Source of the DNA: Salibacter sp031581065
GTDB lineage: Bacteria; Bacteroidota; Bacteroidia; Flavobacteriales_G; Salibacteraceae
Assembly (NCBI RefSeq): GCF_031581065.1
Contig: NZ_JAVLBN010000008.1
Span: forward strand, 1-64,000
Direction: 5' to 3'
DNA: 64,000 nt
Shown: in pieces, positions 44,616 to 52,717 of the stretch
Layout: each line of letters begins with the position of its first letter
Numbering within the stretch: position 1 is the first letter of the stretch
Notes under the pieces: model-generated
Told to the model about the DNA's origin: nothing
What the model saw: the letters and a program-made list of their open reading frames with translations, nothing else
The model's database searches: none
Position numbers and translations under genes: made by a program

Positions 44616-46070
44616 ATGATCACTTTTCGCCACATTATACTGCTTCTAATAGCTCTAAGCTTATTCTCATTTCAAAAGCTTCAAGGGCAAAATATCAATA
44701 TTCAAAAATTACAGGATTATTACGGTATTAGAATCAATAATATGATTGCTGATAACAATGGTGATCTCATAATAGTAGGCACAAAAAGTTTAGACAATTT
44801 CTATCTTGCTCGTATTGATACTACTTCCTATCAAATCATTGATGATACAACTTACAGCGATCCACAATGTCTCAACCCACAAAATGAATTCTTTGACATC
44901 AAACTTCATCCTGAGTACGGGTTTGTCGTGACCGGTAACATACAGGAGTGCGGAGATTTTGACCCCAAAATATTTTGGTTTGATCAACATTTTGACCTTG
45001 TAAAAACAGCTACTTTCCAGCATCCTTACTCTTCGAGATTTGGTTACAGGATGATCTTCAAGGATGTTATAGTGAGAGATGATGGCCATATAATCAGCAA
45101 CTTTGAACACAGGAGGTTTTCAGCTTCTGCTAATGGCGAACTCAAATACACATTCCTTTATGAGTTCGACAAAAATTTAAACTTCGTAAAGTTTGATACG
45201 GCAAAAACAAATTTCACACGCCATACTTTAAACATGAAGTACGATAATAACCAAATCTATATGTACGGTTATTTTAATCCTGATTCAGTTGAGGCATCCT
45301 TCAATAATAGAATTCCATATATCTGCTCAATTGATCCATACACTTTTGACATCATAGACGAAAAATCATTTAATGATACCGGTTCCATTAATTCCATGGA
45401 ATCTACAGCAAACTTTATTTTTCCATCAGTGTTGACTCATAGTTCAAACAACTATTTCTACAGCAAATTATACAAGCTAAACAAAAGTGATTTCAGCAAC
45501 TCTATTGATTCTATTATCACCCAAAAAGATAGTGCACACCGTTTTATTTCTTTAATACATCAATTTAACGAAACCCTGTTTATTTTCTCAAATGAAAGTA
45601 CAAACGACTCCAATGACTATGAAATAAACCAATTGAAACTATACGATTTAAATCTTAAAAAAATAGCTGACCAGCCTATTATTGATTCAAATGAAAGTTC
45701 TGTTTCAAGTGCAACTTTAATGGAATCACAATTTCATTTCATGACCCCATTATACCCTAGTCAAAGTAATAGTTATGGAATGAATTTATCTAGAGTGAAT
45801 GACATACTCAAATTAGTATCAGCACCGTCCGAAGTGATCGAAAGTGAGAGAATTAACATCACATTATTCCCCAACCCAGCCAATAGTCAAGTAAATATTT
45901 TATCCAATTCAACATCATTAGAGTATGAGCTATTCAATATTAAAGGTCAACTAGTTAAATCAGGTACATTAAAATCCAATAATGCTCAACTCAATGTTAG
46001 CTCTCTCAACAATGGTGTCTATTTCTTGAAAGTAGGTAACCTAAGCAAAAAAATCATTATTCAACGTTGA
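44616..46070 (+). CDS. Secreted protein with T9SS type A sorting domain
   Basis: 484 residues. A signal peptide ends near LQGQN. The middle is beta-rich with no recognised family; spacing of aromatic and Asp residues may fit a propeller, but this is uncertain. The C-terminal ~75 residues form a type A sorting domain: LFPNPANSQVNIL, LEYELFNIKGQLVKSG, LNNGVYFLKVG and the basic end IIIQR. Substrate of type IX secretion to the cell surface. Stands alone; the 3' flank is the palindromic element. Confidence 0.85.
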   Translation: MITFRHIILLLIALSLFSFQKLQGQNINIQKLQDYYGIRINNMIADNNGDLIIVGTKSLDNFYLARIDTTSYQIIDDTTYSDPQCLNPQNEFFDIKLHPEYGFVVTGNIQECGDFDPKIFWFDQHFDLVKTATFQHPYSSRFGYRMIFKDVIVRDDGHIISNFEHRRFSASANGELKYTFLYEFDKNLNFVKFDTAKTNFTRHTLNMKYDNNQIYMYGYFNPDSVEASFNNRIPYICSIDPYTFDIIDEKSFNDTGSINSMESTANFIFPSVLTHSSNNYFYSKLYKLNKSDFSNSIDSIITQKDSAHRFISLIHQFNETLFIFSNESTNDSNDYEINQLKLYDLNLKKIADQPIIDSNESSVSSATLMESQFHFMTPLYPSQSNSYGMNLSRVNDILKLVSAPSEVIESERINITLFPNPANSQVNILSNSTSLEYELFNIKGQLVKSGTLKSNNAQLNVSSLNNGVYFLKVGNLSKKIIIQR

Positions 46071-46089
46071 TAAGATTATCAATAAGGAC

Positions 46090-46235
46090 AAGGGGGTGTA
46101 TCAATACCGAAAAATCTTACATTTTTTCGGTATTAAAAGGCAATTATTTAAAATTTAAAAACGTGATTAAGAAGTATTTACATTTTACTCCTTAATGAAT
46201 TTTAAACTTTAATACGCCTTTTGATACACCCCCTT
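46090..46235. repeat. Palindromic element with 15-bp perfect inverted ends, three-way-junction shape
   Basis: AAGGGGGTGTATCAA (46090-46104) and its exact reverse complement (46221-46235) enclose two further hairpins: AATACCGAAAAA (46103-46114) with its complement ending at 46134, and TTTAAAATT (46147-46155) with AATTTTAAA (46198-46206), nesting ATTAAGAAGT/ACTCCTTAAT. 146 bp in all, no ORF. It ends 4 bp before the stop codon of the convergent receptor. Could be a mobile MITE-type repeat or a two-way transcription barrier; no T-run is placed for a normal terminator. Confidence 0.72.
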
Positions 46236-46239
46236 TTGC

Positions 46240-48645
46240 TTAAAAATTAGCCCTCAGCGAAAGAATAAAATTCCTTCCCGGAGCGGCTATTCCAGAACTG
46301 TAAGGCCTGTAAAGTTGATCCGTGATATTCTCAACTCCACCACCTACACTTAAGTTTTCCGTCAAACGGTAGTTTGCTTTCACATTAACCGTAAACCACG
46401 ATGGAGAGTAGTGATTCCCATTTCCATCATTTGCATATAACTCAGGCTTCCCCTGCTCAGTAACAGCTAATTCATCGTACTCTATCTTACCGCTGTACCT
46501 GCTGTAAAACTGGAGGGAGAGGTTGTTTGCACGGTATGTAAGTCTTGATACTCCAAACCATGGAGCAGCATGGCGTGATGCACTTGTTGTTCCATCATCG
46601 AGTTCTTCTTCACCTTTTTGATAATTGAAGTCACTCGACAATTCAAACCCGGCAGGCAAATGAATCTCTATGCCGGCTTGAATACCGTAAACATTGGCCG
46701 TTGCTGCGTTCTGAATAGACTGAACTCTACTCATCATTCCGTCATACATGATGCTATCCTGTCCATCAAGCGTATAATCACGCCTAACCAGTGCATTATC
46801 GAGCAGCGTGTAAAAAGCAGTAACATCTACTTTCACGATATCACCTAACTTTTTTGCTACTCCCAAATCTGCACTGTAAGCATACTCTGCTTCTAAGTTT
46901 GGATTGGGAACAACGACTGCTCCCGGCTCAGAGTCAAACACCTTCCCGATGTCGTCAACATTTGGGGCTCTGAACGCTGTAGAGGCATTTGCTTTAATGA
47001 CCCAGCTATTGGTTGGTCGATACACCAACCCAAGATTTCCGGTTACTGAACGATTGTTAATGTTGGCTTCGGTGAATGGGAAATCATAAAAACCAGTATC
47101 AAACTCCGATTCAATCACATAATGATTGTAACGAACACCTGCCTGCAACATCACTTTTTCAGAAACCTGGTAATAATCAGTGAGATAAGCAGCATAAGAC
47201 GCCCATGTCGATTGAGGATAACGCGTACCGATTGCAAAACGATTTCCTGAAATGATGTTTTCAATGTAAGCTGTTGAGGTAACATCGTTCAGAACCGCTT
47301 CCGCTCCGTAGTAAAGCTGGTGTTTATCTCCAACCGACTTTGAGAAATCGAGGTTTGCCGAATAAGCATCTACTTCCTCAATTCGGTTGCGCTCCTCATC
47401 ATCGTTAAATGACCTGTCGATTCTGCTTTCCTCAAAATACTGTTGCGCTACACGTAGCGTCACATCATCATAGAGCGCATTTGAACTGCTGTTCATGATT
47501 TTGAGATTGTTCATCATCCATTTTTGCGGACCATAATTCCATTTTGCATAGCGCGGTCTTCCGTTTCGAGTGCGCAAATGGCGGTCAAAACGGCCGTACT
47601 CTGTCGTTTCAGAATAATGAAACCCGTATTCAAAGTCCCAGTTCTCATTTGGTCTGAACCGAACTTTTTGCATCAAATTCTGCTGTGAATAACCCGATGG
47701 ATTTTGAACAAACGGATCTTCGTTCTCCACTACCTGATCAATTCCGCTTATGCGTTCAACATGATAAGGGAGTTTATATTCGCTGGGGCCATCAGTTCCC
47801 ATTCTCAGATTTCCATAATCATTTGAACTGAAGCTCGTAACGAGTGCCCACTTTTCCCATCCTATGTTGACATCAAAATGGCCTGTTTTTTCATTATTTG
47901 CTGACGAATAACGTGCAACAGCATTTCCCTTAATCAACGGATCATCAGTGAGGGAAAGCTGAGGATTGAGCGTTTGAAAGCTCATCACACCACCTATCGC
48001 GTCACTACCATAAATCAAAGATCCTGACCCGAAAAGAACCTCAGTGTTTTCTACAGCAAACGGATCGAGTGAGATCACATTTTGAATATTACCACCGCGA
48101 AAGATAGCAGTATTCATTCGTACTCCGTCAACCGTGTAGAGGAGCCTGTTTGTGGCAAATCCGCGAATCATTGGGCTTCCACCACCTTGCTGACTCTTTT
48201 GCACAAAAACTTCACCTGACACATCGAGTAAATCAGCTGCTGTTTGGGGGTTTTGCAACGTGATTTCCTTTCTCGAAATACTGGTGATTTTGGACGGGAC
48301 TTTTGAAGATGACTGGTTCCACCTGTTAGCGGAAACAACTACCTCACCCAGGCTAAGGTTTGAAGGTTCCAGTTGAATACTAAACCCTTCAGCTTTGAGT
48401 TTTTCGTAAGTCATTCTGCGTGTTTTGTAGCCAAGTATCCTTATCTCAATCAACTCTGATCCCTGGAACTTTGAAATATCAGCTTTCCCTTCGGCATTTG
48501 TTGTGGTAAAAACCTTTGGGTTCTGACTGCTAAAAGTTACCAATTCAATTGGCTGGTCGCTCGCGGCACTCGTAACGGTTACTTCCTGAGAAAAACCGGC
48601 ATACGACAATCCCATGAGCAACCACAAGATTAAATATTGTTTCAT
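46240..48645 (-). CDS. TonB-dependent receptor (hemin/metal or siderophore type)
   Basis: 801 residues from the ATG at 48645 (MKQYLILW; signal peptide ending AGFSQ). An N-terminal CarboxypepD_reg-like domain (~20-100) is followed by a plug with NPQTAADLLDVSGEVFVQKS, PMIRGFATNRLLYTVDG and FGSGSLIYGSDAIGGVMSF, then the barrel ending FILSLRANF. The plug signature resembles hemoglobin/transferrin-type receptors. The ligand is unproven; the small secreted protein upstream, apart by 84 bp, is possibly co-regulated. Confidence 0.9.
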   Translation of the reverse strand: MKQYLILWLLMGLSYAGFSQEVTVTSAASDQPIELVTFSSQNPKVFTTTNAEGKADISKFQGSELIEIRILGYKTRRMTYEKLKAEGFSIQLEPSNLSLGEVVVSANRWNQSSSKVPSKITSISRKEITLQNPQTAADLLDVSGEVFVQKSQQGGGSPMIRGFATNRLLYTVDGVRMNTAIFRGGNIQNVISLDPFAVENTEVLFGSGSLIYGSDAIGGVMSFQTLNPQLSLTDDPLIKGNAVARYSSANNEKTGHFDVNIGWEKWALVTSFSSNDYGNLRMGTDGPSEYKLPYHVERISGIDQVVENEDPFVQNPSGYSQQNLMQKVRFRPNENWDFEYGFHYSETTEYGRFDRHLRTRNGRPRYAKWNYGPQKWMMNNLKIMNSSSNALYDDVTLRVAQQYFEESRIDRSFNDDEERNRIEEVDAYSANLDFSKSVGDKHQLYYGAEAVLNDVTSTAYIENIISGNRFAIGTRYPQSTWASYAAYLTDYYQVSEKVMLQAGVRYNHYVIESEFDTGFYDFPFTEANINNRSVTGNLGLVYRPTNSWVIKANASTAFRAPNVDDIGKVFDSEPGAVVVPNPNLEAEYAYSADLGVAKKLGDIVKVDVTAFYTLLDNALVRRDYTLDGQDSIMYDGMMSRVQSIQNAATANVYGIQAGIEIHLPAGFELSSDFNYQKGEEELDDGTTSASRHAAPWFGVSRLTYRANNLSLQFYSRYSGKIEYDELAVTEQGKPELYANDGNGNHYSPSWFTVNVKANYRLTENLSVGGGVENITDQLYRPYSSGIAAPGRNFILSLRANF

Positions 48646-48729
48646 GGATTTAATTTTTCGATTAAACATTTACTATTTCTAAGGCATAGCAGTCCTGTTG
48701 AGCTGTATAGCTCGCAATTGAAAATATGT

Positions 48730-49260
48730 TTAACCGAATTTTGGAGGTTGCTCCGGTGGATCTACCAAAGCTGTTTTGAGTGAAAAATCGTAGGGTTTAT
48801 TTTGGGCAACTTCAATGTTATTTGGAATTGGCTGGTTTACTTGAGGATCTGACCAAAAAAGTGATTTAAAATATTGCGTTACTAATTGTTCTTTTTGTTT
48901 GTGATGGTCAGATCCAAAGACATCCTGCAACAATGAGGCGAGCTCCCTGTTGAGTTCAGTTTCTTCGTAATCCCACCAGCACCAGTAAAAGACAGAGTCT
49001 GCGCGATTTTCTCGCTCAACAACATCGTACATTTCACCTTTGTACTCAAATTCTTTTGAGTGTTCCCAATGCAGCTCGTTTTCGCTTTGTTGTTTTGAAA
49101 ATTTGAGCAAGACCAGCTCTTCGCGATCAATTCCGTCAATCATGCGCCATTTCACCTCAGATTTGACCTCAGATCGCTGATATTCGATCCACAAATAGGG
49201 GCCGAGATAAGAAATGGCAAATGTTGCCAAAAGCAATATGGTTATGCTATTTCGTTTCAA
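48730..49260 (-). CDS. Small membrane-anchored/secreted protein next to TonB receptor, unknown
   Basis: 176 residues. Hydrophobic N terminus (ITILLLATFAISYLGPYLW) then a soluble domain with KYKGEMYDV-like FEYKGEMYDVVERE, CWWDYEETELN and FGSDHHKQKEQ. I recall similar proteins in Bacteroidota beside TonB receptors, but no function. The His-His and Cys-Trp-Trp residues might bind metal; speculative. Two copies of the dispersed word in opposite orientation lie 51 bp apart here (48845-48854; 48906-48915). Confidence 0.72.
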   Translation of the reverse strand: MKRNSITILLLATFAISYLGPYLWIEYQRSEVKSEVKWRMIDGIDREELVLLKFSKQQSENELHWEHSKEFEYKGEMYDVVERENRADSVFYWCWWDYEETELNRELASLLQDVFGSDHHKQKEQLVTQYFKSLFWSDPQVNQPIPNNIEVAQNKPYDFSLKTALVDPPEQPPKFG

Positions 49261-49282
49261 AACAAGTCACAAATAAACAGTT

Positions 49283-50044
49283 TTATTTGAGATTGGCTTT
49301 TTCTCTAATGGTTTGCATAAAACTGGAAGCATAAACGAATTCAACGACCTCGCGGTTGTTCGTTTGTAGTATTTCTCTACGAGAACCTTCCCACCATTTT
49401 CTTCCCTCGTGGATGAACATCACGTTTTCACCAATTTCGAGAACAGAGTTCATATCGTGCGTGATGACAATCGTTGTAATATCGTATTCATGGGTAATCT
49501 CACTGATGAGGTTATCGATGAGAATAGAAGTTTTGGGATCTAAACCGGAGTTTGGTTCATCGCAAAAAAGGTATTTTGGCTTCATTGCAATTGCGCGGGC
49601 TATACCAACACGTTTTTTCATACCTCCCGATAGCTCAGCCGGGTAGAGGTTATTAACGCCTTTTAGATTCACCCTGTCCAGGCAAAAGTTTACTCGATCG
49701 AGTTTTTCTTTTGCCGTTTGATTGGTGAACATATCAAGCGGAAAACGGAGATTTTCTTCTACTGTTTGAGAATCGAACAGAGCTCCACCCTGAAAGAGAA
49801 ACCCGATTTTTTTTCTGATTTCTTTTTTTTCCTGGAAGTCCATCGCGTGAAAATCTTTTCCTTCATACAGGACGTTTCCTTTTGTGGGCTCAATTAACCC
49901 AACAATACATTTAGTCAAAGTCGTCTTCCCTGATCCGCTGGCACCAATCACCAGATTGGTTTTACCGCGTTCAAACTCTGTGTTGATCTCAGTAAGAACT
50001 TCTGTTTCTCCAAATGATTTATAGAGGTCAATAGTTTTGATCAT
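49283..50044 (-). CDS. ABC transporter ATP-binding protein (MlaF-like)
   Basis: 253 residues. Walker A GASGSGKTT, Q-loop FLFQGGALFDS, ABC signature LSGGMKKR, Walker B YLFCDEPNSGLDP. FQGGALFDS and SGGMKKR are typical of the lipid-transport MlaF/Mkl subfamily. It overlaps the permease gene by 4 bp. With MlaE-like permease it moves phospholipid between membranes; MlaD is not in the window. Confidence 0.93.
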   Translation of the reverse strand: MIKTIDLYKSFGETEVLTEINTEFERGKTNLVIGASGSGKTTLTKCIVGLIEPTKGNVLYEGKDFHAMDFQEKKEIRKKIGFLFQGGALFDSQTVEENLRFPLDMFTNQTAKEKLDRVNFCLDRVNLKGVNNLYPAELSGGMKKRVGIARAIAMKPKYLFCDEPNSGLDPKTSILIDNLISEITHEYDITTIVITHDMNSVLEIGENVMFIHEGRKWWEGSRREILQTNNREVVEFVYASSFMQTIREKANLK

Positions 50045-50781
50045 ATCAACAGAAGTTGCGTGAGTAAATAATTAAGAACTAAAATAACAATGCTGCTCAC
50101 CACTACGGCTGTTGTACTGGACTTACCAACTTCAACAGATCCGCCACTGGTGTAATAGCCAAAATAAGCCGGAATTGAAGTAATCACAAAAGCGAACACA
50201 ACCGTTTTGATCATGGCGTAGTAATAATCATACATTTTAAAGTCGAGTTGAATACCGTACTCATAGTCTGATGCTCCAATCAAGCCTGTTCCCACAGCAA
50301 CGGCATAACCACCGGCAATCCCAATTGCCATACTCAATGTAATGAGAAATGGGTTGATAATTACCGCAGCAATAATTTTTGGGAAAATCAAAAAGTTAGC
50401 GCTATTGATTCCCATTATTTCGAGTGCATCAATTTGCTCAGATACTCGCATTGTTCCTATTTCACTGGAAATGCTGGAACCTACCTTACCTACTAAAATG
50501 AGTGCGATAATCGTGGGGGAAAATTCGAGAATTACTGATTGGCGCGCAGCAAACCCTACCGTATACAATGGAATAAAACCACTATCAATATTTGTAGAAG
50601 TTTGAATTGTAACCACCGCTCCCATAAAAACTGAAATTACCGCAATAATGGGTAAACTGTCCAGTCCCAGGTCATTCATCTCAGTTACAATCCGTTTCCT
50701 AAAACTCTTCCAGCTCTCAGGACGTTTAAATGTAATGAGCATTAACAGCGTAAACCGGCCAATGTGGCTCAACAATTTCAT
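50041..50781 (-). CDS. MlaE-family ABC transporter permease
   Basis: 246 residues, about five or six membrane helices. MlaE/YrbE signature: FMGAVVTIQTS, EFSPTIIALILVGKVGSSISSEIG-type block and EQIDALEIMGIN. Inner-membrane component of a lipid-trafficking ABC system with the adjacent ATPase. Divergent from the small lipoprotein gene at 50844. Confidence 0.93.
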   Translation of the reverse strand: MKLLSHIGRFTLLMLITFKRPESWKSFRKRIVTEMNDLGLDSLPIIAVISVFMGAVVTIQTSTNIDSGFIPLYTVGFAARQSVILEFSPTIIALILVGKVGSSISSEIGTMRVSEQIDALEIMGINSANFLIFPKIIAAVIINPFLITLSMAIGIAGGYAVAVGTGLIGASDYEYGIQLDFKMYDYYYAMIKTVVFAFVITSIPAYFGYYTSGGSVEVGKSSTTAVVVSSIVILVLNYLLTQLLLI

Positions 50782-50787
50782 TCTACT

Positions 50788-50795
50788 TAATTTTG
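50788..50795 (+). promoter_or_regulatory. Putative -7 promoter box of the small lipoprotein/SprT operon
   Basis: TAATTTTG matches TAnnTTTG exactly, 49 bp before the ATG at 50844 and just past the start of the divergent mlaE gene. No clear -33. Confidence 0.38.
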
Positions 50796-50843
50796 GGTAA
50801 AAATAGCCATTCTAAAATCAAACGCTAAAATCAAAAGATTCCG

Positions 50844-50966
50844 ATGAAAAGTAAAACCCTTTTTACCATAATTGCAATATTTGTTGCGGGTTTGTTGTTT
50901 CAATCGTGTGGAGTTTTCAAAAAAGATTGCAATCCACCGTGTCCAACTTGGGATAAAAAGAAATAA
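50844..50966 (+). CDS. 40-residue lipoprotein, previously likely overlooked
   Basis: ATG at 50844 to TAA at 50966. A signal sequence (MKSKTLFTII...) ends in the lipobox LFQSC with Cys22. The short mature peptide holds CNPPCP, giving two more Cys, and ends WDKKK. The stop is 1 bp before the SprT ATG (50968), so they look translationally linked. Tiny Cys- and Pro-rich lipoproteins are known in Bacteroidota; role unknown. The signal-peptide design is strong evidence for coding. Confidence 0.72.
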   Translation: MKSKTLFTIIAIFVAGLLFQSCGVFKKDCNPPCPTWDKKK

Positions 50967-50967
50967 A

Positions 50968-51582
50968 ATGCCGGCTGATCAATTCAAGCGTGTAATCGAA
51001 AAATACATACCACCAGCTTCTGTCAATCAAGTTATTGAATTGTTTCGGTCAGAGCCGATCCAGCTCAAAATCCAACGCGCCCGTAAGAGTAAGTTTGGGG
51101 ATTATCGCTCACCTCGGGGAACGCACGGTCACCGCATTTCAATCAATGCCGACTTGAATGCCTACGCTTTCCTCATAACACTGATTCACGAATTTGCTCA
51201 TTATCTTGTTTACCTGGACCACAAACACAAGGTAAAACCACATGGAGTCCAGTGGAAACTCGCTTTCATGAATGTGATGAATCCCTTTCTCAACGAAAAA
51301 GTATTTCCGCAGGATGTTTTGAAAGAACTCACCAAACACATGAAAAACCCAAAAGCATCGAGCTGTTCAGATCCCAGGCTATTTGCGGTTCTGAAAAAAT
51401 ACGACAACAAAGATGTACTCCACCTCAGAGATATTAATACAGGTGAAGTATTCAAGCTGGGTAAACGCGTTTTTCAAAAAGGAGAAAAATTGCGAACACG
51501 CTACAAGTGTTTAGATTTACAAAAGGAAAAGTATTACTTAGTCAACGAATTTGCTGAAATAAACAGAATAAAAGTTTCATGA
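50968..51582 (+). CDS. SprT-like zinc metallopeptidase domain protein
   Basis: 204 residues from ATG 50968 (MPADQFKRV); the longer frame overlaps the lipoprotein gene. Zinc motif HEFAH at residues 74-78 (LIHEFAHYLVYLDH), with HGVQWKLAFMN after it as in SprT/Spartan folds. No C-terminal zinc ribbon of Cys pairs is apparent. SprT family proteins in bacteria are little studied; eukaryotic Spartan cuts DNA-protein crosslinks. Overlaps the next start by 4 bp. Confidence 0.87.
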   Translation: MPADQFKRVIEKYIPPASVNQVIELFRSEPIQLKIQRARKSKFGDYRSPRGTHGHRISINADLNAYAFLITLIHEFAHYLVYLDHKHKVKPHGVQWKLAFMNVMNPFLNEKVFPQDVLKELTKHMKNPKASSCSDPRLFAVLKKYDNKDVLHLRDINTGEVFKLGKRVFQKGEKLRTRYKCLDLQKEKYYLVNEFAEINRIKVS

Positions 51583-52649
51583 AAACCTATTGTATTATAA
51601 TGGCCGGAGGTGTTGGTAGCCGGTTTTGGCCTGCCAGCACAAGTAAAACACCCAAGCAGTTTTTGGATATTTTGGGAACCGGCCAATCGCTTATCCAGCA
51701 AACTTATGAGCGATTCCGGTTTGTTTGTGAGCCAGACTCTTTCCTGATTGTAACCAACGAAGATTACAAAGATATCGTAATGGAACAACTACCTGAGCTC
51801 AAAGAAGATCAGGTATTAACGGAACCAACGATGCGCAATACGGCTCCGTGCATCGCTTACGCTGCCTACAAAATCGCTGCTATTGATAAGGAAGCAAACC
51901 TTATCGTTACACCGGCTGACCATCTCATATTGAAACAAAAAGAATTTGAAGCGACTGTCAATTCAGCAATTGACCACATTTCAGAATATGATGACCTTGT
52001 AACACTGGGCATCAAACCAACTCGCCCTGATACGGGATACGGCTATATCGAATACGAAGCTGGATCTGACCGATTACAAACTGTTAAACAGTTCAGGGAA
52101 AAACCCGATTTGCCAACTGCTGAAGAGTTTGTAGAATCTGGAAACTTTGCATGGAACTCTGGGATGTTTTTTTGGAGTTTGGCGACAATATTAGAAGCTT
52201 TTGAAAAACATCTTCCGCTCGTTAAAAAGTGTTTTGATGTTTACAGCGATAAGTTTATGAATCATTCTGAAGGCGAAGTCATCGATAAATTATACAATGA
52301 TTGCCCGGCTATTTCTATTGACTTTGGCATTATGGAAAAAGCTGAAAACGTGAAAGTCATAGAAGCAGATATTGGTTGGAGCGACCTTGGCACCTGGGGA
52401 TCAGTTTATGATGTTAGTGAAAAAGATGCCAATCAAAATGTTGTAATCAGTGGCAAAACACTTCTTGAAAACGCATCAGGAAACGTGATTAATGTGACTC
52501 CTGAAAAAGTCGCGATATTACAGGATGTTCAGGATCTAATTATTGTTGAAACGAAAGACGCTTTACTCATATCATCGAAAAAGAGCGAGCAAAACATCAA
52601 ACCGTTGCGAGTTAAATTGGGTCAGCAGTTTGGGGATGAGCACATTTAA
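51579..52649 (+). CDS. manC: Mannose-1-phosphate guanylyltransferase
   Basis: 356 residues. Nucleotidyltransferase signature GGVGSRFWPASTSKTPKQFL near residue 9, DTGYGYIE, FREKPDLPTAEEF, and FAWNSGMFFW with DIGWSDLGTWGS further on. Makes GDP-mannose from Man-1-P and GTP for polysaccharide or glycoprotein synthesis. No fused phosphomannose isomerase domain. The start overlaps the sprT stop by 4 bp, placing it in the same operon. Confidence 0.93.
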   Translation: MKTYCIIMAGGVGSRFWPASTSKTPKQFLDILGTGQSLIQQTYERFRFVCEPDSFLIVTNEDYKDIVMEQLPELKEDQVLTEPTMRNTAPCIAYAAYKIAAIDKEANLIVTPADHLILKQKEFEATVNSAIDHISEYDDLVTLGIKPTRPDTGYGYIEYEAGSDRLQTVKQFREKPDLPTAEEFVESGNFAWNSGMFFWSLATILEAFEKHLPLVKKCFDVYSDKFMNHSEGEVIDKLYNDCPAISIDFGIMEKAENVKVIEADIGWSDLGTWGSVYDVSEKDANQNVVISGKTLLENASGNVINVTPEKVAILQDVQDLIIVETKDALLISSKKSEQNIKPLRVKLGQQFGDEHI

Positions 52650-52658
52650 CCACGAATT

Positions 52659-52691
52659 AAAAAAGCCGAACTCCATGATTGAAGTTCGGCT
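52659..52691 (-). terminator. Terminator of fumC
   Basis: AGCCGAACT (52664-52672) pairs perfectly with AGTTCGGCT (52683-52691), with a T-run on the minus strand. A one-mismatch copy of the dispersed word (GGCTCTGATC, 52688-52697) overlaps its edge. Confidence 0.82.
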
Positions 52692-52717
52692 CTGATCATT
52701 ATCGACTAAATCGAAGA

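Noticed and set aside
47651..47662. GGTCTGAACC in the TonB receptor
   Set aside because: Differs from the word in internal spacing; treated as coincidence.
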